A stretch of 64,000 bases of DNA, taken from the NCBI GenBank assembly GCA_021234155.1, contig JAJEKV010000033.1, forward strand, positions 11,356,163-11,420,162, written 5' to 3'. This document shows positions 35,578 through 47,542 of this stretch, piece by piece. The translations under genes were made by a program, and so were the position numbers. Numbering within the stretch: the stretch's first letter is position 1; each line of letters opens with the position of its first letter. Below the pieces are notes generated by a model that was given only the letters and a program-made list of their open reading frames with translations, was not told where the DNA came from and searched no databases. The DNA is from Isoetes taiwanensis. Taxonomy: Eukaryota > Streptophyta > Lycopodiopsida > Isoetales > Isoetaceae.

Positions 35578-36314
35578 AGAGTCATTAGAGGCAAAATGAA
35601 GTCTTAAAATGTCCAATAATGACCCCCTCTCCTGCCACATCACAATTACCCTCGCAGCCAATGAAATTCATCCTCCATTTTAGGGATTCCCATATTGACG
35701 TGGCCAAAAAATATTATGGAGATCTCGTTGCCAACCGCAGATCTTCAACGATTTGGAGTGGATTTGGAGGGATATACGAAATTTGGCTTCCCTCCAATGC
35801 TCCATCCGGCGAAGAGTTCGAAGCTAGCATTCCATCTTCGTTGACGTAGGAGGAAAGCAAAAGGATTGAGGTGCAATTCAAAATTCTTTAAGGAGCTTTC
35901 CTGCTTTCATTAACGCCATTATTTTTACCGAAATCTATAACCCATCTGAGCTTGTGTCTACTCTGCTATTTGATTCCAGCAGGCTAGAGCTGCACTAAGA
36001 CATGTCGTGCTCTTCTATAAGTGGCAACACACCAGTTTCTTCCGGCTTTGGCAAGAGGGAGAAAGCAACCTAATCTCAAGGCTTCATCAACAATTCAAAA
36101 CGAGTTTTCACATCAGACCTCAGCCACCTCCAGGCAGGATTCTTTTTTGCCCATACCACACCTTTTGATCATATAGCAGGTTCTTCTAAATGTATTTCTT
36201 TTTCTGATGCTGTTCATATGCTAGTCCTCAATTCCGTGTGTTTAATTTACTCACTATCATATTAACCTTGTACAGCATGGTAAGACTAACTAAGAAAGCC
36301 TTTGGCATACAGGT
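35578..36314. other. Possible 5' region of the unknown two-exon gene
   Basis: A short 76-codon frame (35619-35849) may be leader or chance. TTGGCATACAG immediately before the ATG at 36315 resembles a splice acceptor, so an untranslated exon may lie upstream. No promoter element is certain. Confidence 0.3.
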
Positions 36315-37563
36315 ATGGTGACCAAACGATCTGAGCCAAGAAGTATTGTTTTAAGAAATGCAAATGATAAAAATGGTGACTTGATCAACATGCATATCAG
36401 CATCGATTCTTGGATTACGATGAGGCCAAGGAGATCTGGCCCACATGCTGTGAAGAAGGGAAAGATTCAAAAGATAGAACATCACTGGAAAGCACAAGTA
36501 AGAAGGTTCATCTTTAATTCTGCAGGTACTAAAGTGGAAAGGCTTGTGGTGGCGCATGCCTATGATCCTACTAGTCTATCAAAAGAGGAAATAGCTTCTA
36601 GCCCTCAATATCCAAGAATGGAGGCAAACTGGCTATCTTCTTCCAATTTCTGTGATGTGGTTGCAGCAGAAAGCATAACTAGTGTATTGGAGGTGCATCA
36701 TGCTAGTATTGGGAAGCTTTTATTTTCTGAATTTTCAGCTGCAGCTCTTAAAGAACAGGGTATATGGTTCCTAAAATTTCATTACACAAAAAAGGGAGAG
36801 ATTGGCATGCTTGATGACATTGACCTTCCAAATCTGAGAAGCATTGCCACTTCTTCATATGAATTGGAAATCTTAACATTCAGCAGGCTTATGATTACTA
36901 GGGAAGTGAGAAGAATGTTGACAGAGAAGGGAGGGGTTCGATGTGGAGTGTCGGTCTTGCTTCCAATGAAGTCGTTTGCCTTTCTTTTTAAAGATGTTCC
37001 TGGTGTACGAGCTACACCAAAGACATACATAATCAGAGGTATGGATGATGACATGTTAGGGCATGTATTCTTTGGTGATTGGAAGTCCAAAACATTTGAG
37101 ACTGGTGGGCAATTGACTGAGTGCTCTATTGATATCGAGGGTCTTGTATTTAGGTACGATAAGTGATGTTAATTTATTTAATATTGTGTTTGTAGCAGCT
37201 GACGTAAGTTTGAATTTCAGATACATGGTACCAAAGCAAAAGATATTTTGCAACTTCTATCTGCAGAGAAAGAAGAGGGTATGGATAGGTGGAGCTTGGG
37301 CATGGAAACCTGTTGAGGACCATCAAATCAGAAAAGAGACTGTGCGTCTAAGTGTTGGTACTGAAGGTGAACCAGTATATGGTATAGATGTTGATGAAGA
37401 TTGGTCGTTGATGGAGTGTAGGAGCTTGTTAGAGAGCGCATACAATTTAGCTGGTTTTGTGTTTCGAAGAAACGATAAGAGAGTTGGTTTTAGAAGAGAA
37501 CATACGATCAAATGCATTGATTGCATTCCTCCAAATCTGTTATCTATCTCTTATGATTTCTGA
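36315..37563 (+). CDS. Unknown two-exon gene (393 aa)
   Basis: Exon 1 (36315-37153) and exon 2 (37221-37563) are joined by a 67-bp GT-AG intron; 1182 nt is an exact multiple of three, and the junction codon completes VFRYMV. The predicted protein is soluble, with no signal peptide or membrane segment. Basic residues dominate the start (RPRRSGPHAVKKGK), then a mixed region with SVLEVHHASIGKLLFSEF and KSFAFLFKDVPGVRATPK. Exon 2 has RKKRVWIGGAWAWKPVED and ends SYDF. I recognise no family. An intact reading across both exons and consistent splice sites favour a real or recently active gene. It converges on the 870-codon ORF on the other strand. Confidence 0.6.
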
Positions 37564-39043
37564 TTTGGAAGTGAACTGCTGAAATGGCAGTCTTCATTGT
37601 ACTCAAACTCATATGAATAGAATAAACATGAATTATTGGCAATGACTTTTAAGATTCATCGGTACGCATGATCTTGTTTACCCATTGTTATCATGTGGTA
37701 GTGGTTGCTTCATGATTGTGCTTCCATTTTTTTCTATAAAATTCTGATGTTAGCAACAGTCTGGTTGCTAGTTGTTTTAATCAAACAGAAAGTATAATAT
37801 GAGACAGATCCTCCTTTTTCGCAAGGCATGGCATGAACACCTTTCTACTCACAAGGACCTTTCAAGATGGCAGGTTACTTTTCAATTTACGTTGCAAAGG
37901 GTAAGGAGATTAGACTTTGAAAAGGACGTTAAAGGACTTAGGCAAGTCACAAGACAAGACAGGCTTGTGAGATCTCTCATAGACAAGACAGGGAAAATGA
38001 AACAGAAATGCAGTAATAGTAGGAGGAGGAGGGGTCGGTAGAAGAGTATTGTGTTAAGTGGACTCTTAAGCTAGAAAGAGTTAATAAGAATCTCAACTTA
38101 AAAGGCATCTGCAATCTATATTCATTAATAACCAGAGCTTGTATCAGAGCTTAATAACTAGCATGTTCTAATTTCATATAGGGTATATCTTTTCTTTTTC
38201 CAATTCTTTCGTTCTTAAAAGCTGCAACAATCAGATGTTTTTCTTACTTTGTTACAGGAGATAGTGCCTTTATCAAATTGCAAGTGCACATATATGATTC
38301 AACATGCCCTTATTAATTTGCAAGCGCACAGAAGATATATGATTCATGCCTAACATGCAAAAAACTATCAAACACAAGCTGATAATTCTTTGACTTGTCA
38401 CCATCCAAGTCATAGCAGATTGCCACTAGTTTTAAGCTCTATAATATAAAGCAAGTAATCAAATGGATAACATTTAACCCATTTTATGCTTTTTCAGAAA
38501 TGACAAAAGACAAAGTGTAACTAGTGACAGGTCCCACATTAATATAAGAGCATGCATTTCTTGAATGGTACGCATGCATCATTTGAAAAGACACATGAGC
38601 AATTATTATTCTGCTGAGATAGACAAACACAAGCTAGTTGCTATTTGCATATATTTTCCAACTCGTAGTGGCAACTTGTACCTGCAAATCAGTTTTAAGC
38701 ATGCATTATTATTTGAAAAAGAACATGTGGTCCCTACAAAGGAGCAATCCATTAACCTGTTTTTCTTTTCTTTTCAGAAATGGCAATAAACAAGATGTAA
38801 CCAATGACATTATCCATGTGCAAGAAGACCTCTACATGCAATTTAGTTTTAAGCATCAGCAAGCATATCTTTGCTATATGAAATGAGCATTAATATTAAT
38901 ATTTATGTAAATGAAATCATTGCCAACCTGTAAACTTGAACAACAGACAATTATGTATCATATGTATCAACAATTGTTGCCTTCAAGAACTTCTGAACCT
39001 GCACAAACCTGTCACCAATATATATAAGAACACTGATGAGTAC
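37564..39043. other. Intergenic; diverged internal repeats
   Basis: The segments near 38480-38530 and 38750-38810 share TTTTTC(T/A)...TTTTCAGAAATG(A/G)CAA, and CAGTTTTAAGCAT(G)C recurs near 38690 and 38848. Small frames (37799-38041, 38565-38886) are not supported. No known gene is seen. Confidence 0.4.
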
Positions 39044-41656
39044 CTAAGAGCTTGTCAATAACAGACTTACTTCAAGTGGAACATATTTGCTATGCACGCG
39101 ACGTCTTTTTGACCTCCACTTAAGGCATGCCTCATGTGCTGCAGAGTTCATCCAGGCTGCTCTTCTTTTCAGCCTTGATTCTTCTAACTCAACACCTCCA
39201 TTTGCACAAGCATCCTTCTCCTTCATGTTTTTCTCATGCTTGGCAATTAGTCTCCTGTAAAACCACGTACTCATTTGATATAATGGTTTAGAAATGACCG
39301 AGCAACCACCTCTTTGAGTGGCTCGGTGGAATGCATGCTTTGCTTGTTTGTGGGATTTTTCCATCCCCTGCGCATTCCAAATGGCAAGGCTGCCATAAGT
39401 CTTGGCAAACCAAGGACCATGAGCATGAAGAATATGGATGTAATGGGTGACCTCGCTTTCACCCCAAGCTTTAATATATGCTTCTGTAAATCTATTAGCT
39501 ATAGACTTAAAATTCAGCACATCTTCTTGTACATATACATGCTTTTGTAATAAGAAATTGAAGTCTGACAGCGCATTCCATGCATCAAGCTTGTCTTTTG
39601 TAGCACCTATGAGCAATGTTCTGTCTCTTTCAGCAAGTACAAGCTGCTTTCCAATATCAAATGTACCTTTGCGCTTTGGATCTGAATTTCTCAAGAAATG
39701 CCTTGCTTTATCGCCACCAAGTGAAACTTTTGCAGGTCTTGAACTCTTGGTTGACGCTTTCAAATCCTTTTCCAACTTCACATTCCCTCCGTGCAATCCC
39801 GCTTCCGACAATACCTTCTCAACTCTCTTAATTCCTGCTGCCCTCTGTTTCTCATCCTTAATGTTCCAAACAAAGCAGCAACTATGATGAATCATTTTTT
39901 CAACTATGCGCACCAATGCATGTAATGTGCATACATGAACCCTCTCTAGTGGAATTGGTAAAATCGCATCAAAGTGTGGATCTTTTTCGTGCCTATCAGG
40001 AGGGAGGTCTTGCTTGCATGATAATTCACTATGGCTGCGTTTTCCTCTCTTTTCCTTCATGACATGCATGCAATACAAACAATTATTTGAGGTTTGAGCC
40101 GCCGTTGATGAAATGTTATGCATAGCTTTCTCTGTCTTCAAGTCTGAGGCCAGATGAAATACAACTTGGAACTTGCCATGACCCTCCACTTGTAGCATCT
40201 GACCTACCTCATAAAGACCAATAAGCCTAGGAATCTCAGTTTGATCAAATACCCACTTAAGTACATCATAATTTTCCTTATGCACTTGAAACATTCCAAG
40301 CCACCAAGTGTGCTCTTCTGATTGCACGGAAAATGTACTGCTTTCTCTTATGTGTTGATGCCCTTTGCTAACATAGTCTGGACAAAGTGCATAGTTCACC
40401 AAAACTAAGGATACTCTTTCCAATTTTTTCCGGTTTGTAAGCTCCATTTCGTCAAGCTTAATGCAAACCTGTAACTTTCCTTGCACATCAATCTCATTAA
40501 TATCATAAAATATGACCATGTACTTTAGAATGTTCTCAAGATCAAACCAAAGATTATTCTCAACTGTCAAGCCGATTATGTCGCACTCCTTGTCATTCTT
40601 TCCTTTCATGCTAACTGGAGCTCCAACTTCAAGCGAATATGCTTCACCTAACACTTCTTCCACACTAAAATTACGCCTCTTTCTTATTGACTCAATGTGA
40701 TAAGGACGTGGAATAACTACCTTTTTGGATCCCAATAGTTTTATAGCAGCTTGAAAGGGCTTAAAAAGGTTTCTATACCCCTGCCTACTTATGCCGGAGG
40801 AATCACACATCGCTTGAACTTGGTCAGCATCTATCTTAGAATGGATCTCCTCTATAACCATTTCCATGATGGAGATTCTTAATGTATTATTCTTGGGATC
40901 ATTCAGCAATGATATAATCTCATCCTTGGTAGCAATAGTTTTCAAAATATTCTTGACACCCTCTCTCACAACTTCCTTCTTCTTGCTTGTGTTTAATACT
41001 TTCTTCATTAGAAGAAGTCTCCGTCGGTATGAGCCAGAAGTAGGCTTGAGCTCATCAATGGGTTTGGTTTTGCGTTGCCTTTCTCGAAAGCCTAATGGTG
41101 TGGACTTGAGGCCTTTTATTTTTTTATCAAGTTCTTGGACCTTTGCTTCTGCTGCCTCACATTTCTCAGAGCATCCTATGAGTTGAAATTGAGCAGCATT
41201 TAGCAATGAACTCGTAGCTTCATTCTCTTGCTCTAAACATGTAATTCTATTCTCAAGCTTGTTTATCTTCTCCAATAATTCAGAGATTTTAGTTTCTGAA
41301 TTCTTTAGCTTATGCTCTCTTTCACTGCTAGCTATTTCCTTGTGATGCAGGCAATTACACAAATGGCCAATGTACCTTGCCATATTCTCACAGTAGCCCA
41401 GAAGACCATTTTCCCCTTCACAAGCAAACTTAACAAGAGCACTGACAGAATTAAAATCTGGATGCTTACCTGTAAGAGGATCCTTGGGATACAAAGCTCC
41501 TCTGGCCCAGATGTCTGCATGCTTGGCTCCCATTAATCTCAAAACTTTCTCATCCACCTTGGGCTTTGGAGCACCACCTTTCCTGCACCAGAACTGAGCA
41601 TAATCTGAAGATGGTAAAATGATACGGATTTCTGTCATGAGTGAGCTCAATGGCAT
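39044..41656 (-). CDS. Large uninterrupted ORF (870 aa), possibly transposon-derived
   Basis: A single 2613-nt frame begins MPLSSLMTEIRIILPSSDYA. Residues about 105-185 form a strong coiled coil (ISELLEKINKLENRITCLEQ). Basic linkers follow at 190-245. Residue 402 lies in KLDEME; 492-512 read GHGKFQVVFHLASDLKTEK; a CLYC pair is at 526-529; ILPIPLERVHVCTLHALVRI is at about 565-584; and later HILHAHGPWF and QGMEKSHKQAKHAF. From memory, the order 'DE segment, Cys pair, IPL-x-x-VH...LH, then H...H-G...QG-x-E-K' recalls large multicopy uncharacterised proteins of other eukaryotes that behave like mobile genes. I could not confirm this. No introns, stops or frameshifts are seen, unlike most neighbours. 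It converges with the gene at 36315-37563. Confidence 0.7.
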   Translation of the reverse strand: MPLSSLMTEIRIILPSSDYAQFWCRKGGAPKPKVDEKVLRLMGAKHADIWARGALYPKDPLTGKHPDFNSVSALVKFACEGENGLLGYCENMARYIGHLCNCLHHKEIASSEREHKLKNSETKISELLEKINKLENRITCLEQENEATSSLLNAAQFQLIGCSEKCEAAEAKVQELDKKIKGLKSTPLGFRERQRKTKPIDELKPTSGSYRRRLLLMKKVLNTSKKKEVVREGVKNILKTIATKDEIISLLNDPKNNTLRISIMEMVIEEIHSKIDADQVQAMCDSSGISRQGYRNLFKPFQAAIKLLGSKKVVIPRPYHIESIRKRRNFSVEEVLGEAYSLEVGAPVSMKGKNDKECDIIGLTVENNLWFDLENILKYMVIFYDINEIDVQGKLQVCIKLDEMELTNRKKLERVSLVLVNYALCPDYVSKGHQHIRESSTFSVQSEEHTWWLGMFQVHKENYDVLKWVFDQTEIPRLIGLYEVGQMLQVEGHGKFQVVFHLASDLKTEKAMHNISSTAAQTSNNCLYCMHVMKEKRGKRSHSELSCKQDLPPDRHEKDPHFDAILPIPLERVHVCTLHALVRIVEKMIHHSCCFVWNIKDEKQRAAGIKRVEKVLSEAGLHGGNVKLEKDLKASTKSSRPAKVSLGGDKARHFLRNSDPKRKGTFDIGKQLVLAERDRTLLIGATKDKLDAWNALSDFNFLLQKHVYVQEDVLNFKSIANRFTEAYIKAWGESEVTHYIHILHAHGPWFAKTYGSLAIWNAQGMEKSHKQAKHAFHRATQRGGCSVISKPLYQMSTWFYRRLIAKHEKNMKEKDACANGGVELEESRLKRRAAWMNSAAHEACLKWRSKRRRVHSKYVPLEVSLLLTSS

Positions 41657-42775
41657 TGACGAACATGAAACTGCGTGAACAAAAAAGAGCCATTGTGATT
41701 GTCTTGTAGATATGCAGAAGAAGACTGTTGTTCATAGCAAGATTTCGGCCAGAATCATGGCGCCAATCTAACTTCAAATTTTTATATTTCTGGTTGGGAG
41801 ACGGACAATCCTTCGCCGGATCGATGATGTCAGCACCGATGTGGATAAAAAATTCGTTTAGAGACACCGTGGAAATCAAAATCCGTTTGAAGGCTCCGTG
41901 GACCCTAAATGGTTGACTCACGTGCATCGTATCAAACAAAAAAAATATTTTCTTGGCTTATTAAAGGAAGGTCCAAGACTTGGGTAATTTGGTAACAACG
42001 TATAAAAGACAAAGTTGGAGATTGGTGGGAGATATGCCTAGGGATACCAGGCCAACCCCTTACAGGGACAAAGGGAGACTCCATTTTGCCTCTAATGATA
42101 TAAGTTATGATGACAATTGGAATGAGTGTTACATTTATGCTATGGCCTAGCTAATACCTAGGGTGGATATGATTGAGTAGTTTATGTCTTAGATGGAGCT
42201 TTGCATGTGGCTGGACCATATAATAGTGAAAATTTGCTGGACCATATAATAGTGAAAATTTTGACGTAAACTGTAACAAGAAGTTAATTGGGAGTAGATA
42301 ATATAAAAACATTGATCTTATGGAACATATGCCTATAGTTCTTAGCCTTCATGTCAAGGAGCTCTACAGTCCTCTAGTCCTATGCAACCACTCTACAGGC
42401 ACAAAAGAAATCCCAGATGTGTAATTTGGCTGAAATCAAGTTCAACTAATATGAATTTAGCATTGGTATGCAACCAACCTTGTGGAGCTTGCAAAATTTG
42501 GAGGTTGAATGTAAATGTAAGGTAGAGGGTAGGCTACATTAGTGATATACTTGACGTAAAAATACGGTTAAGGGTAGGCTCAATGGGGATTGGGCTAGGC
42601 GTAAAAGTATGGAATCAGGTATTATTTTTCACCAACACCAGACTGTATACATAGGGGTTTCTATGGGGGGCGAGCCGTATACGGAGGGGTTTCTCCCGAC
42701 CCCTGGAACGCACATGCCATATCCCCTTTACATAGAGGTGAACCCCCCGGGGGGAGAGGGTGCTGATGGCCTTGG
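41657..42775. other. No gene recognised
   Basis: An overlapping small frame (41550-41939, minus) lies over the start of the 870-codon ORF and is unsupported. A 27-bp duplication (GGACCATATAATAGTGAAAA) occurs near 42216 and 42239. The last 160 bp (about 42615-42775) may be part of a Rep-element relic interrupted by the CACTA-like element. Confidence 0.4.
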
Positions 42776-42816
42776 CACATCAAAAACGATGCCCATATCC
42801 TCCTTAAAATCCCCCA
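42776..42816. repeat. Left terminal inverted repeat of CACTA-like element
   Basis: Reverse complement of 47502-47542 with three mismatches. It ends in AAAATCCCCC and runs into a C-rich array. Confidence 0.8.
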
Positions 42817-42899
42817 TAAAAAACCCCTTAAAATCCCCCTTTTCATGGAATGGACATGATTTTCAGAAACGGGGTATTTGGCCACAATCCCCCCGTTGT

Positions 42900-43430
42900 G
42901 ATTTTATAGATTAATATCCCCTTATTTGAATTTTTTTTGTATCCCCCTTGCCATTTGCAATGGTCATACCCCTTTTCTCACAAATAATGTTCATACCCCT
43001 TTCTAGGAACAACCCCCCTTTGTGATTTTGTAGTTTAATATACCCTTATTCCGTTCATACCCTTTATTCCGTTCATATCCCTCTTCTCAACCATCCTCCT
43101 TTTATGTTTAATATCCCCTTATTCCGTTCATACCCCTTTTATGTTTATACTACTTTTCCGTTCATATTCCTTTTATGTTTAATATCCCCTTATTTTGTTC
43201 ATACCCCTCTTCTCAACCATCCTCCTTTTGTGACCTTCTAATTTAATATCCCATACCATACTGTTAATACCCTTTTCTCAAAAATCCCCCCTTCTTGATT
43301 TTGTGTTTAATATCCCCTTATTACGTTCATACCCCCTCTTCTCAACCATCCCCCTTTTGTGACCTTGTATTTAATATCCCCTACTTAGTTAATACCCTTT
43401 TCTCAACAATCCCCCTTTTTTATTTTGTAG
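42900..43430. repeat. Degenerate C/T-rich tandem array
   Basis: About eight diverged repeats built from TTTAATATCCCCTTATT, CCGTTCATACCCC and TTCTCAACCATCCCCCTTTT. The subterminal position fits transposase-binding arrays of CACTA elements. Confidence 0.7.
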
Positions 43431-43923
43431 TTTACTTAGATCAGATTCTATAAAACAAATTATGTTCCATACAAAAAAAAAAAAAAGAGAAACTGAAAAT
43501 TATATGCAATTTCTTAATACCAAGACCATGAATATAGAAAGAACAAGTCAGTAAATCAGTCTATTAAGAGATCAATGACTGCGCTTAATTCTTCCCGCCC
43601 CTTTTTTCCTTACCGCGAAGTTCAAATTACGTTTACCGTCTGGTCTATATATTGTTGTAGCTTCTGAAATTCAAATTTTGTAGATAACCAATGAGTTCTT
43701 ATATATTGCTGTATTTTGCTATCTTGACAAGTCTAAAATAATAGTTGTGGTGAGCAATCCTTACCTTCTGTAACTTGTATTCATTGAATCTTCTATCATA
43801 TTCTTCACTTTGGCGTTTATTTTGTGTCCTTTCATTCACAAGATCTCTATCTATATTTTTAAAAACATTTTATGGCATAAGAAACATGTGGAAGGACTCG
43901 TAAGAAATAATTAAGGTGGCTTA

Positions 43924-45171
43924 CTCAAGGCTTGAAGCTTGCTACTTAAATGTTGTAGCTTTAATTTGCATTCTTCATCCTGCACCAATAACTCAAAACA
44001 TAAATAAACATTTGCTATATGAAAGTTAAAACAAAAGAATAAGTACGGGTTCTAGTTCCAATGACAATTCTAGTTCCAATGCCTTTGTTTTCTGTTTCAA
44101 ATGTTCATTTTCAAATAGAACATTTTCAAGTGTCACTTGTAGCCTATAGAGTTGCAAAAAATAACAGGGCACGATTTAAAAAGAGGTGAAATAAATAATA
44201 TCTAAACAATATCTGAAATATATACATACAGAGCTAGATTTTCATGTTCAAACATTATTTGCAAAGAACAGACGACCTTTCAAGTTCTACAAAGAGATAA
44301 TTTTAAGCTTAGAGCATCATATTTATGTAAAGGCTTGATAATTACAATACATACCATTCAACGTGGCCAATAACACCAGCTCACTGGCCTATCTCTAGAA
44401 ATAAGGAGCAAGTGAGATCCACAGAAGTCAAAAGATGGAAAGTACAAATCATCAGTTCCAATAACGTCAAGTTCTTGAAAGAAACTTGATGCTTTTGCTG
44501 CAGATGCATCAAATAAAAATAACCCGTTTCCATTAATGGTCATCACAGTCTCAGCGGATCCCCAAACCTGTGATAGAGACTGATGTGCAAAATAAGCATT
44601 GGAACTAGGAAGGCTATATGAAACCATGGTTTTGCTTTTCGAATACACCATTGATACACTTTGCACTTTACACTTTGATACTAAATGGATTAAGCATCTG
44701 GAAAGCAAACCTTGACTTACTCTGTTTCGATTGGACTTGCCAATTCTTCAAGAACCATATCACGAACAACACATGCTGGAAGCCACTGCAGAGGATATTT
44801 TATGGGCAATGAGCAAGTTAGGTTTTGATGATTACATAGATCCTTTAACATTCTATCTGCCATGGATATCATATGAATAGGAGCATCAGGCTCTATACTC
44901 TAATACTATTTCTATTTTGATAACATAGAGGAAATTAGGTACATATAACATATGTCAGTGTGCTTATTTTCATCAAGGTGTTGGCTTTGCAACAAATCTC
45001 ACAGATATATATGGAGTGCTTTATGAAGATATTTCCATCAATGTGTTGGCTTCTTGCAGCAATGCTGTTAATCTCAAGGGAAAGTCCTCTCTGTAGCAGA
45101 CTAGTGGCTCCTGCAAATCCTTCTCTGCTCAATCTGCACCCGTGATCTCTTTTTGAATTTCTTGAGTACAT
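43924..45171 (-). CDS. Possible spliced gene inside the CACTA-like element
   Basis: Several minus-strand exon-like pieces have splice signals. One reads ELASPIETE and ends at GTAAGTC (about 44787-44721). 44570-44358 encodes VWGSAETVMTINGNG... GTDDLYFPSFDFCGSH. About 44147-44050 is a coiled coil (ENVLFENEHLKQKTKALELE) after CTCTATAG. About 43980-43924 (DEECKLKLQHLSSKLQAL) lies between TGCAG and GTAAGCC. They could be the element's own second protein or a captured host gene. Exon joins and start are unresolved. No family is recognised. Confidence 0.35.
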
Positions 45172-45902
45172 TCTGGATACAATATGACGCTGAAGAAAAA
45201 AAAAGGTAGAGTTTTAACCTGGCATGCGTCCTGGTTGTATTATGTGGCTTCTCCTGCATTTGCTCAAGTAGTGAAGCCAGGATCTTGCAAACTCTTCTAT
45301 TTCCGCAGCAAAAGGGTTGAAAGTCTTTTTTCCTTCTGGATACAGCCAATCTAAGAATCTCAGCCTGTAATTATCTGCTTCTTCTGCTCTGTTTTTCTAT
45401 CCTTGTCTGCGATTCAAAGGTTCTAAAAAAAAGGAAACCTCTACCATGCTATCCATAGATCAACAATGCCAAAGCCAGATTCTGCCGATATCTCAACATC
45501 ATCGCCTCCTCTCTGGCAGTCACTTTCGAAATGCTCAGAACGGGCTTTGTTCAAAAACCTCCTTTTCTAATTCTGCACTGCCAAATGCTTGCCGGATTCT
45601 TAGTCTTTTCGGTGCCTATCCATATGCTAAAATCTAATTGCCGCCAAGCAGCAGTCGTTCTTCAAAGGCCGCCATATCCTACTGCCGAAAACTTAGCCTG
45701 TGTTGCCTTCTGTTCGTATACCCTAACCCTACAACTAGACCATTGCTTTTTGCTCGTTACAAATTTAGTGCTATTAACTTCGACCATTTCCCTTACAAAT
45801 TACACCGTTATTCGACATGGATCTTATGTATTTGAGGCTGTGGTTTCCAAGGTCTTTATGGCACGAAGGTGTTCGAGTTACACCTAAACCAAAACTCCGG
45901 TG

Positions 45903-46018
45903 CCTAGGAGGCACCTTAAAAACTCACATCGTTCCTAGAAGGCACCTTAAAAACTCACATCGTGTTGGAATACACGTTAAACCTTCCAGTGCCTAGGAGG
46001 CACTTTAAAAACTCACAT
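45903..46018. repeat. Three copies of a GGCACCTTAAAAACTCACAT motif
   Basis: Copies end near 45931, 45962 and 46018. The first and third start with the imperfect palindrome GTGCCTAGGAGGCAC. They may be internal binding repeats of the element. 45172-45902 has no supported gene. Confidence 0.7.
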
Positions 46019-46282
46019 TATTTTTTTTTCTTTTGCTTTTGTGCCGGTTGAGGGCCGAGGGGACCGGCCCATTCTTTTTTTGGGCAATGATGTTGAACCA
46101 CAAGTGGTCCAACATGTCTAGTTTCCCATTGAACAGAAATTCATGCTGACTGATAACTGATAACTGAGTGATTCGTTACCTGTGGATTCTACTGTGGATT
46201 CTCTTGCAAATTTGCTTTTGAGAACGAACTCAAATCTTCTACCTTCATCATGGCAAAGGTAATATATAATAATGTATAGTAT

Positions 46283-46665
46283 TTGATGAGCTTAAAGATT
46301 CAAAAATTAACATGCTATTTCAAGCTCAGGTTGCATGCCATGCGTAAGGACTTGGGATGTCCTTTGCAGAAGAGGATGGTTCACATTTATGAAAAACAAC
46401 TTGAGTTTGAATTGCTACCACTTGAGGATTTGATCAAGACGCTTTGGAGGAGTCCAACATTTCAAACAAATATGCAGGTTGCTTGGAGAGAGAGAGATAC
46501 ATGGGGGAAGGTATGATTTATGAGTATTGGCATGGTCGTAAATGGAAGGAGTGGAAGCCATTTTTTGATCCAAAATCTAAGTGGGAATTGCATGTTATTT
46601 GTAAGAATTGTGGTTCAATTTACAAAGCATTCCCTCCATCAGAGAAAGTTGAGACATTGGTATGA
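46283..46665 (+). pseudogene. CACTA-type (TNP2-like) transposase fragment
   Basis: Two overlapping frames join around 46500. The first gives PLEDLIKTLWRSPTFQTN then VAWRERDTWG; the second gives MIYEYWHGRKWKEW. The order 'L-x-x-L-x-R-x-P-x-F ... W-R-x-R ... Y-x-G-x-x-W-K-x-(F/W)' matches the region before the catalytic core of TNP2-type transposases. Catalytic residues are not present. It is consistent with the CAC termini and 3-bp duplication around it. Confidence 0.5.
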
Positions 46666-46839
46666 GCTAACTTACGGACCAACATGTAATCTTTTGACTA
46701 GTATAATAAGTATTAATAAGATTACTGCAAAGGTTTAAATGTTATTAGTTATATTAGTGGTATTCTCAAATTGGCAATCTAAAGCAACACCTTTCTCAAG
46801 CAAGAATAACTGAAATATTAACTTAAATATAATCCTCAT

Positions 46840-47465
46840 CCTCCCTTTCCTTCATTCCCTTTTCATGTGAATCCCCATTCTCCTCATCCCCCCATTCTAA
46901 ATTGCAATTCCCCCATTAGGCCCTCATTACCCTTACTAATCTTATCCCCCATTCTAAATTGCAATTCCCCATTGTAAATTGCAATCCTCCATTGCTCTCT
47001 CATTACCCCTACTAACCCTGGCTACCCCATTTCTCGTCGTCCCCCATTCTTTATTTTTTTAGTAGAAATCCTCATATTCTAAATTGCATTCCTCCTATTA
47101 CTCCTTCATTACCCCCCGGAGCCCCTCGACTACCCCATTTCTCCACATCCCCATTCTTCATCTCTTCTGAAAAAATCCCCACGCTTCTAAATTGCAATCC
47201 CCCATTACTCCCTCATTACCCCTACTAACCCTAACTACCCCGTTTCTCCTCATCCCCATTTTTTTTCATTTTTTAAGGAATCCCCATGTTCTAAATTGCA
47301 ATCCCCTTATTACTCCATCATTACCCCTAGTACCCCTAACTACCCCATTCCTCCTCATCCTCCATTCTTCATTTTTTATAGAAAATTCCCATATTATAAA
47401 TTGCAATCCCCCTATTACTCCCTCAGTACCCCTAACATAGAACTAAAATCCTCTTCTCCTCAAAA
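46840..47465. repeat. Degenerate C-rich tandem array, right side
   Basis: About six diverged units combine CCCCATTCTAAATTGCAA, TCCCCCATTACTCCCTCATT and ACCCCTACTAACCC. They differ in sequence from the left array. Confidence 0.75.
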
Positions 47466-47501
47466 AATTATCCTTTGCTCGTCAATCCCCCATTTCCAAA
47501 A

Positions 47502-47542
47502 GGGGGTATTTTAAGGAGGATGTGGGCATCATTTTTGATGTG
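47502..47542. repeat. Right terminal inverted repeat of CACTA-like element
   Basis: Its reverse complement matches 42776-42816, and TGG follows at 47543-47545. Confidence 0.8.

Noticed and set aside
39447-39887. 146-codon plus frame
   Set aside because: It is fully antisense to the 870-codon ORF and has no supporting signal.
42548-42560. TTGACGTAAAAATAC as another SINE 3' end
   Set aside because: Matches the terminal motif but has no following microsatellite and no tRNA-like head within 250 bp; likely chance.
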